Below, one piece after another: positions 25,537-33,328 of a DNA stretch of 37,134 nucleotides. Both the position numbers and the translations under genes were made by a program. Positions within the stretch are counted from its first letter, which is position 1, and each line of letters opens with the position of its first letter. The notes beneath the pieces are model-generated. The model worked only from the letters and a program-made list of their open reading frames with translations, was not told the DNA's origin and did no database searches. The stretch covers positions 1 through 37,134 of the forward strand of contig JAILRH010000069.1 in NCBI GenBank assembly GCA_024698345.1. Direction: 5' to 3'. This DNA comes from Lachnospiraceae bacterium (GTDB lineage Bacteria > Bacillota > Clostridia > Lachnospirales > Lachnospiraceae).

Positions 25537-25610
25537 GAAGTAGTTTTCAGGATTTTCATGGATTTTGCTTTTCCTGCAATCCCATCTAAGTGTATATAAG
25601 ATGTAAGATC

Positions 25611-25782
25611 GGACTCCCGCTGATACTAATTTGTACTTCCAACTGTTTACATTTGATTTCACTGCTGCTTACATTTGATTTAGCTGCTGTTTACATTTGA
25701 TTTTGCTGCTGTTTACATTTGATTTCGCTGCTGCTTACATTTAATTTCACTGCTGCTTACATTTGTACTTGAAGCGGGAGCC
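25611..25782. repeat. 22-bp tandem array flanked by inverted arms
   Basis: Five to six copies of a 22-bp unit (minus AAATGTAAGCAGCAGTGAAATC, given in part) occupy about 25641-25765. They are enclosed by complementary arms ggactcccgct (25611-25621) and agcgggagcc (25773-25782). In RNA the array would form the loop of a GC-rich stem upstream of the tRNA-like element. Confidence 0.7.
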
Positions 25783-25826
25783 ATCTCACATTTGATATAT
25801 TTTATTTTTAAAAAGTTTTCTAATGG

Positions 25827-25970
25827 CTATAATCTGATTTTTTCGGTCTTATCAATCTGAATAACTCTTCCATCCTGAATTATTAAAGTAACTTTTCCAA
25901 ATTCAACTTCTCTTACCAACTGCTCAACTTCTTTGATGTAATAATCAGAATCTAAAGAATTCTTTCCCAT
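25827..25970 (-). CDS. yezD: YezD-family (DUF2292) small protein
   Basis: A 47-aa ORF beginning MGKNSLDSDYYIKEVEQL and ending VTLIIQDGRVIQIDKTEKIRL matches the small YezD/DUF2292 family, whose members end in IQDG.V.QI...EK.R. These proteins are frequently encoded in sulfur-assimilation operons of Firmicutes; biochemical function is unknown. It starts 14 bp after the cysK stop with ribosome site AAAGGGGTGAG, so the two are co-transcribed. It fits the sulfur theme of the locus. Confidence 0.75.
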   Translation of the reverse strand: MGKNSLDSDYYIKEVEQLVREVEFGKVTLIIQDGRVIQIDKTEKIRL

Positions 25971-25984
25971 TGTTCTCACCCCTT

Positions 25985-26920
25985 TTATGAATTAAACAAT
26001 GGTGTTGATAAATATCTGTCTCCAGAATCAGGAAGTAATGCCACAATTGTTTTGCCTTTATTTTCAGGTCTCTTAGCAAGAATTTCTGCTGCCTTTAATG
26101 CAGCTCCTGAAGAGATACCAACCAGGATACCTTCTGAAGTTGCAAATGCTCTTCCTTCTGCAAATGCATCTTCATTTTCAATTGTGATAATCTCATCGTA
26201 CACTTTTGTGTTAAGTACATCAGGTACGAAACCTGCTCCAATTCCCTGAATCTTGTGTGCTCCCGGTGTTCCTGTTGAAAGGACTGCGCTTGTAGCAGGT
26301 TCAACTGCAACTACCTTTACATTAGGATTCTGCTCTTTTAAATATTCGCCTACACCAGTAATTGTTCCGCCTGTACCAACACCTGCGATGAAGATATCGA
26401 TTTTTCCTTCTGTCTGTTTCCAGATTTCAGGACCTGTTGTTTCTTTGTGAACTTTTGGATTTGCAGGATTTACGAACTGTCCAAGGATTATTGATCCCTC
26501 AATCTCCTTATTGAGTTCTTCCGCTTTTGCAATTGCTCCCTTCATTCCTTTAGCACCTTCTGTAAGAACAAGCTGTGCTCCGTATGCCTTGAGAAGATTT
26601 CTTCTCTCAACACTCATTGTGTCAGGAAGAGTAAGAATTGCTTTGTATCCCTTAGCAGCTGCCACTGCTGCAAGACCAATTCCTGTGTTACCACTTGTTG
26701 GCTCTATGATAGTTGCTCCCGGTTTTAATTTTCCGCTTGCTTCCGCATCTTCGATCATTGCCAATGCAATTCTGTCTTTAACTGATCCTGCCGGATTTAA
26801 ATACTCAAGTTTTGCAAGTACTGTTGCCTCAGTAATTTCTCTTTTCTTTGCATATCCATTCACCTGTAATATAGGTGTTCCTCCGATAATTTCTAATGCA
26901 CTCTGTTTGATTTCGCTCAT
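25985..26920 (-). CDS. cysK: Cysteine synthase (O-acetylserine sulfhydrylase)
   Basis: This 311-aa PLP enzyme makes cysteine from O-acetylserine and sulfide. It has the canonical [11 protein letters not shown] lysine motif (Lys44), [19 protein letters not shown], the [10 protein letters not shown] phosphate loop, [12 protein letters not shown] and the GISSGAAL segment. It is the orthodox CysK of the window, unlike the divergent copy at 22062-23045. In Bacillus the CysK-CymR complex senses sulfur status; an Rrf2 regulator is encoded 3.5 kb upstream, so a similar role is possible. The gene has the same 88-nt promoter module as metY and is followed by yezD, the tRNA-like RNA and nifB without a convincing terminator. 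Confidence 0.93.
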   Translation of the reverse strand: MSEIKQSALEIIGGTPILQVNGYAKKREITEATVLAKLEYLNPAGSVKDRIALAMIEDAEASGKLKPGATIIEPTSGNTGIGLAAVAAAKGYKAILTLPDTMSVERRNLLKAYGAQLVLTEGAKGMKGAIAKAEELNKEIEGSIILGQFVNPANPKVHKETTGPEIWKQTEGKIDIFIAGVGTGGTITGVGEYLKEQNPNVKVVAVEPATSAVLSTGTPGAHKIQGIGAGFVPDVLNTKVYDEIITIENEDAFAEGRAFATSEGILVGISSGAALKAAEILAKRPENKGKTIVALLPDSGDRYLSTPLFNS

Positions 26921-26972
26921 AATAGAATCCTCCTTAAAAAACTTTATAATAATTAACTATTTTTATGGAAAA

Positions 26973-26986
26973 GCCGTTTAAACGGC
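26973..26986 (-). promoter_or_regulatory. GC-rich palindrome in the cysK leader
   Basis: GCCGTTTAAACGGC followed by TTTT on the minus strand, just downstream of the cysK promoter. It is at the place of the longer hairpin in the metY leader and may act as a weak attenuator. Confidence 0.4.
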
Positions 26987-26989
26987 GTT

Positions 26990-27077
26990 CCTTATTGGAA
27001 TAACTATATCCTACCATGCTTGTAGGAATTTGAAAATTATTCAAAACTTATCGTTCGTGATATGCTAAACTTATCAC
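26990..27077 (-). promoter_or_regulatory. Promoter module of cysK, shared with metY
   Basis: Same 88-nt block as at 15752-15839, with TATCAC/GATAAG motifs, TCCTAC-N7-GTAGGA, TATAGT and TTATTCCAATAAGG. It lies 220 bp downstream of the LysR stop. Between this block and the LysR terminator (27078-27178) I see nothing recognisable. Confidence 0.75.
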
Positions 27078-27178
27078 TGTTACAATTGCACACTTAGCCC
27101 TCATTCCCTCTTATAAAGGGCGTTTTACTCACCACTCATAGGAATTGGAGGCTTGATGAATTCTCCTTGTTGCTAAAC

Positions 27179-27226
27179 AAAAAAATCCCCCTTTCATCAG
27201 ACTTGATATTGTCTGACAAAAGAGGG
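27179..27226 (-). terminator. Terminator of the LysR gene
   Basis: CCCTCTTTTGTCAGAC stem with its complement GTCTGATGAAAGGGGG (one bulge), 8-base loop, then ATTTTTTT on the minus strand. It separates the LysR transcript from cysK. Confidence 0.85.
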
Positions 27227-27245
27227 AACCTCCTAGTCTCTATTA

Positions 27246-27293
27246 CTATTAATCTTTATTTATTAATCTTTATTTATTAATCATTATTTATTC
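27246..27293. repeat. 14-bp tandem repeat after the LysR gene
   Basis: About three copies of attaatctttattt directly follow the LysR stop at 27297. Confidence 0.7.
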
Positions 27294-27296
27294 TTT

Positions 27297-28202
27297 TTAT
27301 ACATCCTTGTACTTCAACAATTCTTCAACATAAGCTTCGCCGATTTTACTTAAAAAGTGATTTTCTTTCACTATATAACCTATTGTAATCGGATCTTCTT
27401 CTTTCAGTTTGATTGCAACAAATCCGTCTTGCAGCACTACACTGTCAGTCATGACACCTGTTCCAATAGAATAGCCGTTCATTGCAGACATAATCTCTGT
27501 GGAGGTTGCTCTGTCTGTCGATCTGATTATCTTTTTGAAATCATAATCACCAAGTGCTTCTTCCGACAGATAAAAGTCGCTATCGCTACTCTGATCAAAT
27601 GCTACACACGGATATTCGCTCAAATCATCGATTGAAAGCTCTCTTTCACCTGCCAAAGGATGATCCTTCCAGACATACACATACGCATCTCTTACCATTA
27701 GAGGTGTAAAGATAAGCTGATATTCTTTCAATAATTTTCTGAATATCTTTTCATTACTTGAAGTAAATGCAATTACTCCTATTTCACTCTTCAGATTCTT
27801 TACATTATTGAGCACATCATTTGTCCTTGTCTCATAAACTGAATAATTGTATTCATCCGATTCGTATTGTTTTATAGTGTTAACAAAAGCATGAATAGCA
27901 AAAACATAATGCTGCATTGAAACAGAGAAATTTTCTTTTCCTTTACTGTTTCTGTCATACTTTTCTTCAATGAGTGTAAACTGTCCTACAGCTTGCTTTG
28001 CATATACTAAGAACTCCTCACCTTCCTTTGTCAAACTGATTCCTCTGTTTGTTCTTGCAAAAAGTATAACTCCAAGTTCTTCCTCCAAATCATTAATTGC
28101 AAGAGATAGCGCCGGCTGTGTAATATATAGTTTGTTCGCAGCTTCCCTCATAGATGTTGATGTCGAAAGTGCAATAACATATTTTAACTGAAGTATTGTC
28201 AT
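27297..28202 (-). CDS. LysR-family transcriptional regulator
   Basis: The 301-aa protein has the LysR N-terminal winged helix (LQLKYVIALSTSTSMREAANKLYITQPALSLAINDLEEELG, here quoted by its ends: residues 4-44) and a periplasmic-binding-like effector domain from about residue 90. It is encoded directly upstream of cysK and in the same direction, with a strong terminator between. The TATCAC/GATAAG elements shared by the cysK and metY promoters are the likely binding sites, by position and conservation. In Firmicutes, LysR regulators next to cysK-type genes often respond to O-acetylserine or another sulfur signal; the effector here is unknown. Confidence 0.88.
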   Translation of the reverse strand: MTILQLKYVIALSTSTSMREAANKLYITQPALSLAINDLEEELGVILFARTNRGISLTKEGEEFLVYAKQAVGQFTLIEEKYDRNSKGKENFSVSMQHYVFAIHAFVNTIKQYESDEYNYSVYETRTNDVLNNVKNLKSEIGVIAFTSSNEKIFRKLLKEYQLIFTPLMVRDAYVYVWKDHPLAGERELSIDDLSEYPCVAFDQSSDSDFYLSEEALGDYDFKKIIRSTDRATSTEIMSAMNGYSIGTGVMTDSVVLQDGFVAIKLKEEDPITIGYIVKENHFLSKIGEAYVEELLKYKDV

Positions 28203-28324
28203 CTTTTTTTCCTTTCAAAATTGGTTATTTTAAGGACTCATTTTCAAGTCACATTCAAGTCATTTGATAATCCTTTTTTCTTACAATAGCCTCCAGTTGA
28301 ATTTTAGCTTTCTTTTTTTACTAA

Positions 28325-28768
28325 CTAATACTCTTCAACAGGAGCTTCCTCTTTTTCTCCAATATCAGTAACCGGTTTCTCCAGTCCTTCGATTTCAATT
28401 CCATTCTTCACTGCATAATCCCAAAGTGCAGCATGAATTGCTTCCTCAGCAAGAAGTGAACAATGAACCTTTACCGGAGGCAGACCATCAAGTGCCTCCA
28501 TTACCGCTTTGTTCGTTACCTCAAGAGCTTCTGTAACTGTCTTTCCGGCTACCAATTCAGTAGCCATACTGCTTGTTGCGACAGCTGCGCCACAACCAAA
28601 TGTCTTAAATTTAGCTTCCTTAATTACTCCATTCTCATCTATATCGAGATACATTCTCATGATATCTCCACACTTGGCGTTTCCTACTGTTCCCACGCCA
28701 CTTGGATTTTCTATCTCTCCTACATTTCTTGGATTCATAAAATGATCCATTACTTTTTCACTATACAT
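28325..28768 (-). CDS. nifU: NifU/IscU-type Fe-S scaffold protein
   Basis: The 147-aa protein builds [2Fe-2S]/[4Fe-4S] clusters from sulfur supplied by the desulfurase upstream. The scaffold ligands are Cys33 (GNAKCGD, with Asp35), Cys59 (TFGCGAAVA) and Cys103 (VKVHCSLLAE). It lacks the C-terminal Nfu domain of full NifU and has an acidic tail ending EEY. It follows nifS by about 110 bp, and the gap holds a 10-bp tandem repeat next to the ribosome site. Supply of clusters for NifB and NifDK is a likely role, together with general Fe-S assembly. Confidence 0.93.
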   Translation of the reverse strand: MYSEKVMDHFMNPRNVGEIENPSGVGTVGNAKCGDIMRMYLDIDENGVIKEAKFKTFGCGAAVATSSMATELVAGKTVTEALEVTNKAVMEALDGLPPVKVHCSLLAEEAIHAALWDYAVKNGIEIEGLEKPVTDIGEKEEAPVEEY

Positions 28769-28780
28769 CAGCCATACTCC

Positions 28781-28820
28781 TTTTTCTATCTTTTTCTATC
28801 TTTTTCTATCTTTTTCTATC
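28781..28820. repeat. Four exact copies of a 10-bp unit
   Basis: The unit tttttctatc is repeated four times without change immediately upstream of the nifU ribosome site. Copy number is likely to vary by slippage and could affect nifU translation or message stability. Confidence 0.9.
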
Positions 28821-28877
28821 AATATGTTATAAATTTCAAATCATTATGTAAGAATATTTTGTATTCGCCTTCAGCAA

Positions 28878-30059
28878 TTATTTATTTTGCTTTAAGAAAT
28901 CTTCATACAATGGTGACATACTTCTGAGTCTCTCAATAATCTTTTTAAGTTCATCAACAGTATAATCTATATCTTCCTTTGTTGTCTTTTCAGACAATGT
29001 AAGTCTTAAAGAACCATGTGCTATTTCGTGTGGAAGTCCGATTGCAAGTAAAACATGTGAAGGATCAAGAGATCCTGATGTACAAGCCGAACCACTTGAA
29101 CCGCAGATTCCTTTTTCATCAAGAAGAATAAGTAAAGACTCTCCCTCAATAAATCTAAAGCAGAAGTTTGCGTTATTCGGAAGTCTGTCTGTTCTATGTC
29201 CATTAAGTCTCACATAAGGAATCTCATTTAATACTCTGTCGATGAGATAATCTCTGAGTTCTGTTTCGTATTTGATTCTGCTGTCCAGTTCTTCTGTGGC
29301 AAGTTGAATTGCTTTTCCAAATCCCACAATACCAGGGACATTATGAGTGCCTGCTCTTCTTTGACGCTCCTGCGCACCACCGTGAATGAAGGATAGTATC
29401 TTAACGCCCTTTCTTATGTACATAATTCCAATTCCCTTTGGTCCGTTTATTTTGTGACCGCTTGCACTAAGCATATCGATATTCATCTCATCTACATTGA
29501 TTGGAATATGTCCAAATGCCTGAACTGCATCTGTGTGGAACAATACTCCGTTTTCTTTTGCAATTTTACCTATTTCGGCAATTGGCTGAATTGTTCCTAT
29601 TTCGTTATTTGCAGTCATAACAGATATAAGAATAGTATCAGGTCTGATTGCTGCTTTAAGCTCATCTAACTTAACAACACCGTTTTCATCAACATCAAGA
29701 TAAGTAACCTCAAATCCTTTCTTTTCAAGATACTCTGCTGTATGAAGAATTGCGTGATGTTCAATCTTTGTTGTGATGATGTGCTTGCCTTTGTTTCCAT
29801 ATGCTTCTGCTGTAGCCTTAAGCGCCCAGTTGTCTGATTCACTTCCTCCGCCGGTAAAATAGATTTCTTCAGTTTTAGCTCCAAGAGCTGCTGCAATCGT
29901 TTCTCTTGATTTCAATACTTCTCTGTTAGCCTCTCCTGCAAATGAATAAACCGATGATGGATTTCCATAATATTCTGTAAAGTAAGGTTTCATTGCTTCA
30001 AGCACCTCCGGATATACCTGAGTTGTTGCCGCATTATCTAAATATATTAATCTGCTCAT
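28878..30059 (-). CDS. nifS: Cysteine desulfurase NifS/IscS
   Basis: This 393-aa PLP enzyme removes sulfur from cysteine and hands it as persulfide to scaffold proteins. Motifs are YLDNAATT at the start, HHAILHT (101-107), the PLP lysine in SGHKINGPKG (Lys203), and the mobile-loop cysteine in GSSGSACTSG (Cys326). The loop is of the longer NifS/IscS type. It has a good promoter at 30208-30235 and forms a two-gene unit with nifU. Regulator, desulfurase and scaffold in this order resemble the cymR/iscS arrangement of Firmicutes. Confidence 0.94.
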   Translation of the reverse strand: MSRLIYLDNAATTQVYPEVLEAMKPYFTEYYGNPSSVYSFAGEANREVLKSRETIAAALGAKTEEIYFTGGGSESDNWALKATAEAYGNKGKHIITTKIEHHAILHTAEYLEKKGFEVTYLDVDENGVVKLDELKAAIRPDTILISVMTANNEIGTIQPIAEIGKIAKENGVLFHTDAVQAFGHIPINVDEMNIDMLSASGHKINGPKGIGIMYIRKGVKILSFIHGGAQERQRRAGTHNVPGIVGFGKAIQLATEELDSRIKYETELRDYLIDRVLNEIPYVRLNGHRTDRLPNNANFCFRFIEGESLLILLDEKGICGSSGSACTSGSLDPSHVLLAIGLPHEIAHGSLRLTLSEKTTKEDIDYTVDELKKIIERLRSMSPLYEDFLKQNK

Positions 30060-30207
30060 ATCGCACCTCTTTCCAACTTAATTTCATTTAAGCAATTTGA
30101 TTTTCTGTATTTTTGTTTTTTGTTATTAAGTAATATAATTATGCCTTTTAATTACAGTAGCTTTTTTGTTGTTTTTCCAATTCCTAGTTAATTACTATGA
30201 TATTGAT

Positions 30208-30235
30208 ATTCTATCATCATGTTGCGATATGTCAA
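30208..30235 (-). promoter_or_regulatory. Promoter of nifS-nifU
   Basis: TTGACA (30230-30235), a 16-bp spacer and TAGAAT (30208-30213) on the minus strand. About 150 nt of A+T-rich leader follow. The remaining parts of the 380-bp gap (30240-30365) show no gene. Confidence 0.7.
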
Positions 30236-30366
30236 TATGTTTTTTATATTTTTATATTTCTATATTTTTTGATTATGACACAATCCTATAGGCAGGCGCA
30301 AAATAAAGAAATGTCCTCACAAAACAAGAAAAGAGCATCTGGGAGGTTAAATATCAAGTTTCCAAG

Positions 30367-30409
30367 TAAAAAAGAACTATTGAACTAACTAACACCTTTA
30401 GTTCAATAG
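30367..30409 (-). terminator. Terminator of the Rrf2 regulator gene
   Basis: Perfect 12-bp stem CTATTGAACTAA/TTAGTTCAATAG with a 9-base loop, then a T run on the minus strand. Confidence 0.85.
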
Positions 30410-30440
30410 CCCCTAAACTTTTCTTTTATTTTACTTTGTT

Positions 30441-30857
30441 TTATTTTCGGTCAGTTTGCCAGCTTAGCAAATCTTCCAATGTCGTTGTATCTACTACATC
30501 TTTCACTGCATCATTGATCTTCTCGTACAAAAGTGCAGGAATACAATTTGCCTTTCGGTCACAAGACTCATCTCCACTTACACATTTTACAGGTGCAAGA
30601 TCACCTTCTGTAACTCTGAAAATCATTCCAACTGTATACTCTTCCGGCTTCATTGTAAGAACATATCCACCCTGAGCTCCTCTGATACTTTTAACCAATC
30701 CTGCTTTGTTAAGCATAGAGATAATCTGTTCAAGATATTTTTCTGAGATTCCCTGATTCTGAGAAATATCTTTTATACTTTTTGGATGTCCTGTGTTGTC
30801 AGATGCAAGTTCTAACATAAGTCTTAATGCATATCTTCCTTTTGTTGATATCTTCAT
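30441..30857 (-). CDS. Rrf2-family regulator with IscR-type cysteines
   Basis: The 138-aa protein has the Rrf2 winged helix (MKISTKGRYALRLMLELA, ISEKYLEQIISMLNKAGLV, RGAQGGYVL) and three cysteines in the IscR pattern: Cys92, Cys99 and Cys105 (PVKCVSGDESCDRKANC). These are the [2Fe-2S] ligands in IscR and are missing from Bacillus CymR, so Fe-S sensing is likely. It sits upstream of nifS and probably controls Fe-S or sulfur genes. CCAATAAG occurs downstream of its own -10 box and also in the metY and cysK promoters, which hints at a shared site but is not proof. Confidence 0.9.
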   Translation of the reverse strand: MKISTKGRYALRLMLELASDNTGHPKSIKDISQNQGISEKYLEQIISMLNKAGLVKSIRGAQGGYVLTMKPEEYTVGMIFRVTEGDLAPVKCVSGDESCDRKANCIPALLYEKINDAVKDVVDTTTLEDLLSWQTDRK

Positions 30858-30898
30858 AGTAATCTCCTATATTTCTTATTGGTCAATTTTCTAAATGC

Positions 30899-30927
30899 AT
30901 TATAGCAATTAGATTCTAAAATGTCTA
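30899..30927 (-). promoter_or_regulatory. Promoter of the Rrf2 regulator gene
   Basis: TAGACA (30922-30927), a 17-bp spacer and TATAAT (30899-30904). The -35 box overlaps the stop codon of the upstream ATPase gene. Confidence 0.65.
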
Positions 30928-31611
30928 TGCTATAAAAATTTGCTTTTCCTGACACCTTGTATTAGAAAGATTTATATTAATATCTGCAAAATCTATTGCC
31001 TGTCCCTCGTGGGAACTGATAATAACCATACTTCCTGATTCCTTGTACTTCTGTAAAATCTCAAGGACTTTTATAACATTCTTTCTGTCCAGATTTGCTG
31101 TGGGTTCATCCATTATAAGCACTTCCGGTTTGGATATTATACTTCTTGCAATGGCAGCTCTTTTAATCTCTCCACTGGAGAGACTCTTTGGATATTCATT
31201 TTCAAGATTATATAAACCTAATTCATTCAACAATTTGATTATATCTTTTTTCTTATCTTCTCCCACTGGGGTTTTGTTCAATTCAAAGGCTAATTCAAGA
31301 TTTTCGTATAGAGTTAAGTAAGGAATAAGTTCGCAGTTTTGCGTAACAATCCCCAACTTTGCTCTTCTGAAATCAGATAACTGTTGTTCATTATAACCTG
31401 TTATCTCTTCTTTACCATAATATACTTTTCCCGAAGTTGGTCTGCTCACACCGGAAATAATATTAAGAAGTGTACTTTTTCCCACTCCGCTGTCTCCGCT
31501 GAAAACGACAAACTTTCCTTTTGGAATTGTAAGATTCAAACCATTCAGCACAGAGATTTTTCTATTGTTTCTCTGATAATTTTTTGTAATTTCTTCTAAC
31601 CTTATTTCCAT
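30925..31611 (-). CDS. ABC transporter ATPase (LolD/MacB type)
   Basis: The 228-aa ATPase shows Walker A GDSGVGKST, Q-loop TQNCELIPYLT, signature LSSGEIKRAAIARS and Walker B VLIMDEPTANLD. It resembles ATPases paired with FtsX/MacB-type permeases rather than importers. The permease is the preceding gene (31730-32905), 118 bp upstream. It closes the operon that starts with the SsuABC-like genes. Role inferred: powering a mechanotransmission-type complex with the permease and the DUF4418 protein. Confidence 0.88.
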   Translation of the reverse strand: MEIRLEEITKNYQRNNRKISVLNGLNLTIPKGKFVVFSGDSGVGKSTLLNIISGVSRPTSGKVYYGKEEITGYNEQQLSDFRRAKLGIVTQNCELIPYLTLYENLELAFELNKTPVGEDKKKDIIKLLNELGLYNLENEYPKSLSSGEIKRAAIARSIISKPEVLIMDEPTANLDRKNVIKVLEILQKYKESGSMVIISSHEGQAIDFADININLSNTRCQEKQIFIA

Positions 31612-31729
31612 TACAAACTCCCTCTAAATCATCCCAAGAACTTATTCTTTATATCATTATTGCACCCTATAATTTGTTAAGTGTCACCATCCAAATAAGC
31701 CTCTGCTTTATTAATGAAAGCGTTAATAT

Positions 31730-32905
31730 TTACTCCAAAATTTCTTTCGGGCATACTCTCTTTATACTTACAGTTGAACATACAGGTCCAAGTCCTGCTG
31801 TTAGTATAAACACAATTGCAATAATCAGTATGTTTTCCTGTAAACGTGGAAATGTGAAAGGTACCTTGCTGACATTATCTATCAATTCAAACAAAACAAA
31901 AAACGACAAAGTTCCAAACAGAGTTCCTATCGCAGAACCAACAACTGATATTAGTATTATCTCGTTTCTCAGAATGTTTTTTACATCTTTTCTACTGACT
32001 CCAATTATTCTTAAAACTTCTATCTCTTTTTTTCTGTCTCTTATAATAATAAAATATATAATGTACAACAAAAGTACTGTTACTATTATGATTGTCACGC
32101 TAAAAATCAAACATGGGATGTACATATCCTTAAGTCCACTTGTCAGTTTTTCTGAAACCCTGTCTTTATTTACAATATCAACACTCTCAATTTTAGCTAA
32201 AGTTGCTGTTATTCTCTGTAAATCCACTCCATCCTGCACTTTTACCAAAACTGCAGAAATATCTTTTTTAGTTACATCCTTAATCATTCCCTGACCGGCT
32301 GCTTTGGCAAAAGTCATTATTTCATCCATTTTGTTTCTACTGACAAAAACCGTCTCATCCATGGAAGAACCGCTCTCCTCTAAAACCGATGCCACCTTGA
32401 ACTCTTTTCCAAACATCTTAAATGTTCGGTCTTCTTTTATGCCAACTTTACTTCCAACTATTATCTCTCCATTTTCAATTGATTTCAGATATTTATTATC
32501 TATCCACGGAGTAATTGTAAAATCAGAATCCATATCAACACCTATGATTTCAACAGACTGGTCGCAGCAGGTCGCTTCCATAGTCATGAGAAAGGTCTGG
32601 GGCGATACCTTTGACACACCTTTTGTATTCCTGATTTTATCAAGAACTGATTCATCCATGTAGAAATAATTCTTTTTTGCAGTAAGTAAAAGTCTCTCAA
32701 GATCTTTTCCACTTCCCTTTGGAACAACGATAAGGTCCGCACCCATGCGATTAGCCACATTCCCTGCTCCATGTTCCATACCCACTGAGACAAGACTCAC
32801 AAAAACCAAAGCATATGACAGTATCACACCTATTAAAATAAGACCAATACTTCTGTATATTTTTGAACTTATACTTTTCGCAATTAACCTATGAAAAGTT
32901 TTCAT
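31730..32905 (-). CDS. FtsX/MacB-type ABC permease
   Basis: The 391-aa protein has one N-terminal membrane span (about 20-42), a large extracytoplasmic domain (50-265) and three C-terminal spans with FtsX features (IRDRKKEIEVLRIIGVSRKDV loop between them, quoted as residues 295-315). The outer domain has an adjacent cysteine pair in MEATCCDQS, followed by DFTITPW. The next gene upstream is a DUF4418 protein that also shows outer Cys and Met residues. Such permeases do not import small solutes by themselves; they often move lipids, peptides or metal-linked cargo. It probably works with the ATPase at 30925-31611. Confidence 0.85.
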   Translation of the reverse strand: MKTFHRLIAKSISSKIYRSIGLILIGVILSYALVFVSLVSVGMEHGAGNVANRMGADLIVVPKGSGKDLERLLLTAKKNYFYMDESVLDKIRNTKGVSKVSPQTFLMTMEATCCDQSVEIIGVDMDSDFTITPWIDNKYLKSIENGEIIVGSKVGIKEDRTFKMFGKEFKVASVLEESGSSMDETVFVSRNKMDEIMTFAKAAGQGMIKDVTKKDISAVLVKVQDGVDLQRITATLAKIESVDIVNKDRVSEKLTSGLKDMYIPCLIFSVTIIIVTVLLLYIIYFIIIRDRKKEIEVLRIIGVSRKDVKNILRNEIILISVVGSAIGTLFGTLSFFVLFELIDNVSKVPFTFPRLQENILIIAIVFILTAGLGPVCSTVSIKRVCPKEILE

Positions 32906-32916
32906 TCCTTCACCTC

Positions 32917-33312
32917 TTACTTCTTCTTCAGCAAAATTACAATATCAACAATTCCGATTCCGGCAATCAATATTCCCAAAATAATAAGCAGCGGTCTTGT
33001 ATACACATAACAGTGCATTGATTTCATACTGCAGACAGGTGCAATCACCCCTGGGAGCAGAGCAATAACAGCCCCGCCCACAGTCTGAATTACAGCAATA
33101 GCTGTATTTACTTTTTGTTTGTTAAGTGCAATCTGAACAACAGCCAGCACTATCAAAGCAATTGCTACAACTAATGCAATAGCTTTTGTTTTATGACATG
33201 GTGCTTCCATTCCACCCATGCTTCCACAAACATGTGCAAATGTAAACAATCCTGCAATAATAATTCCCAAAACTAATATTTCTATTATGTTAATAATTTT
33301 GTGTGCTTTCAT
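32917..33312 (-). CDS. DUF4418 membrane protein
   Basis: The 131-aa protein has four predicted membrane spans (about 8-27, 45-62, 70-90 and 107-127). Its loops hold Cys and Met: HVCGSMGGMEAPCHK between spans 1 and 2 and PVCSMKSMHCYVYTRP between spans 3 and 4. This fits the DUF4418 family, which is unannotated. The conserved Cys, Met and His suggest binding of a soft metal or a thiol at the outer membrane face (inference). It lies between the SBP and FtsX-type genes with gaps of 16 and 11 bp, so it is firmly part of the operon. Confidence 0.8.
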   Translation of the reverse strand: MKAHKIINIIEILVLGIIIAGLFTFAHVCGSMGGMEAPCHKTKAIALVVAIALIVLAVVQIALNKQKVNTAIAVIQTVGGAVIALLPGVIAPVCSMKSMHCYVYTRPLLIILGILIAGIGIVDIVILLKKK

Positions 33313-33328
33313 ATACTAATATCACTCC

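Noticed and set aside
25641-25765. CRISPR array
   Set aside because: Units are contiguous 22-bp tandem repeats without unique spacers and there are no cas genes. The same holds for the other arrays.
27086-27178. IS element end between cysK and LysR genes
   Set aside because: A few short inverted matches (cctccaattcc/ggagaattc) exist but no transposase remains or target duplication are visible.
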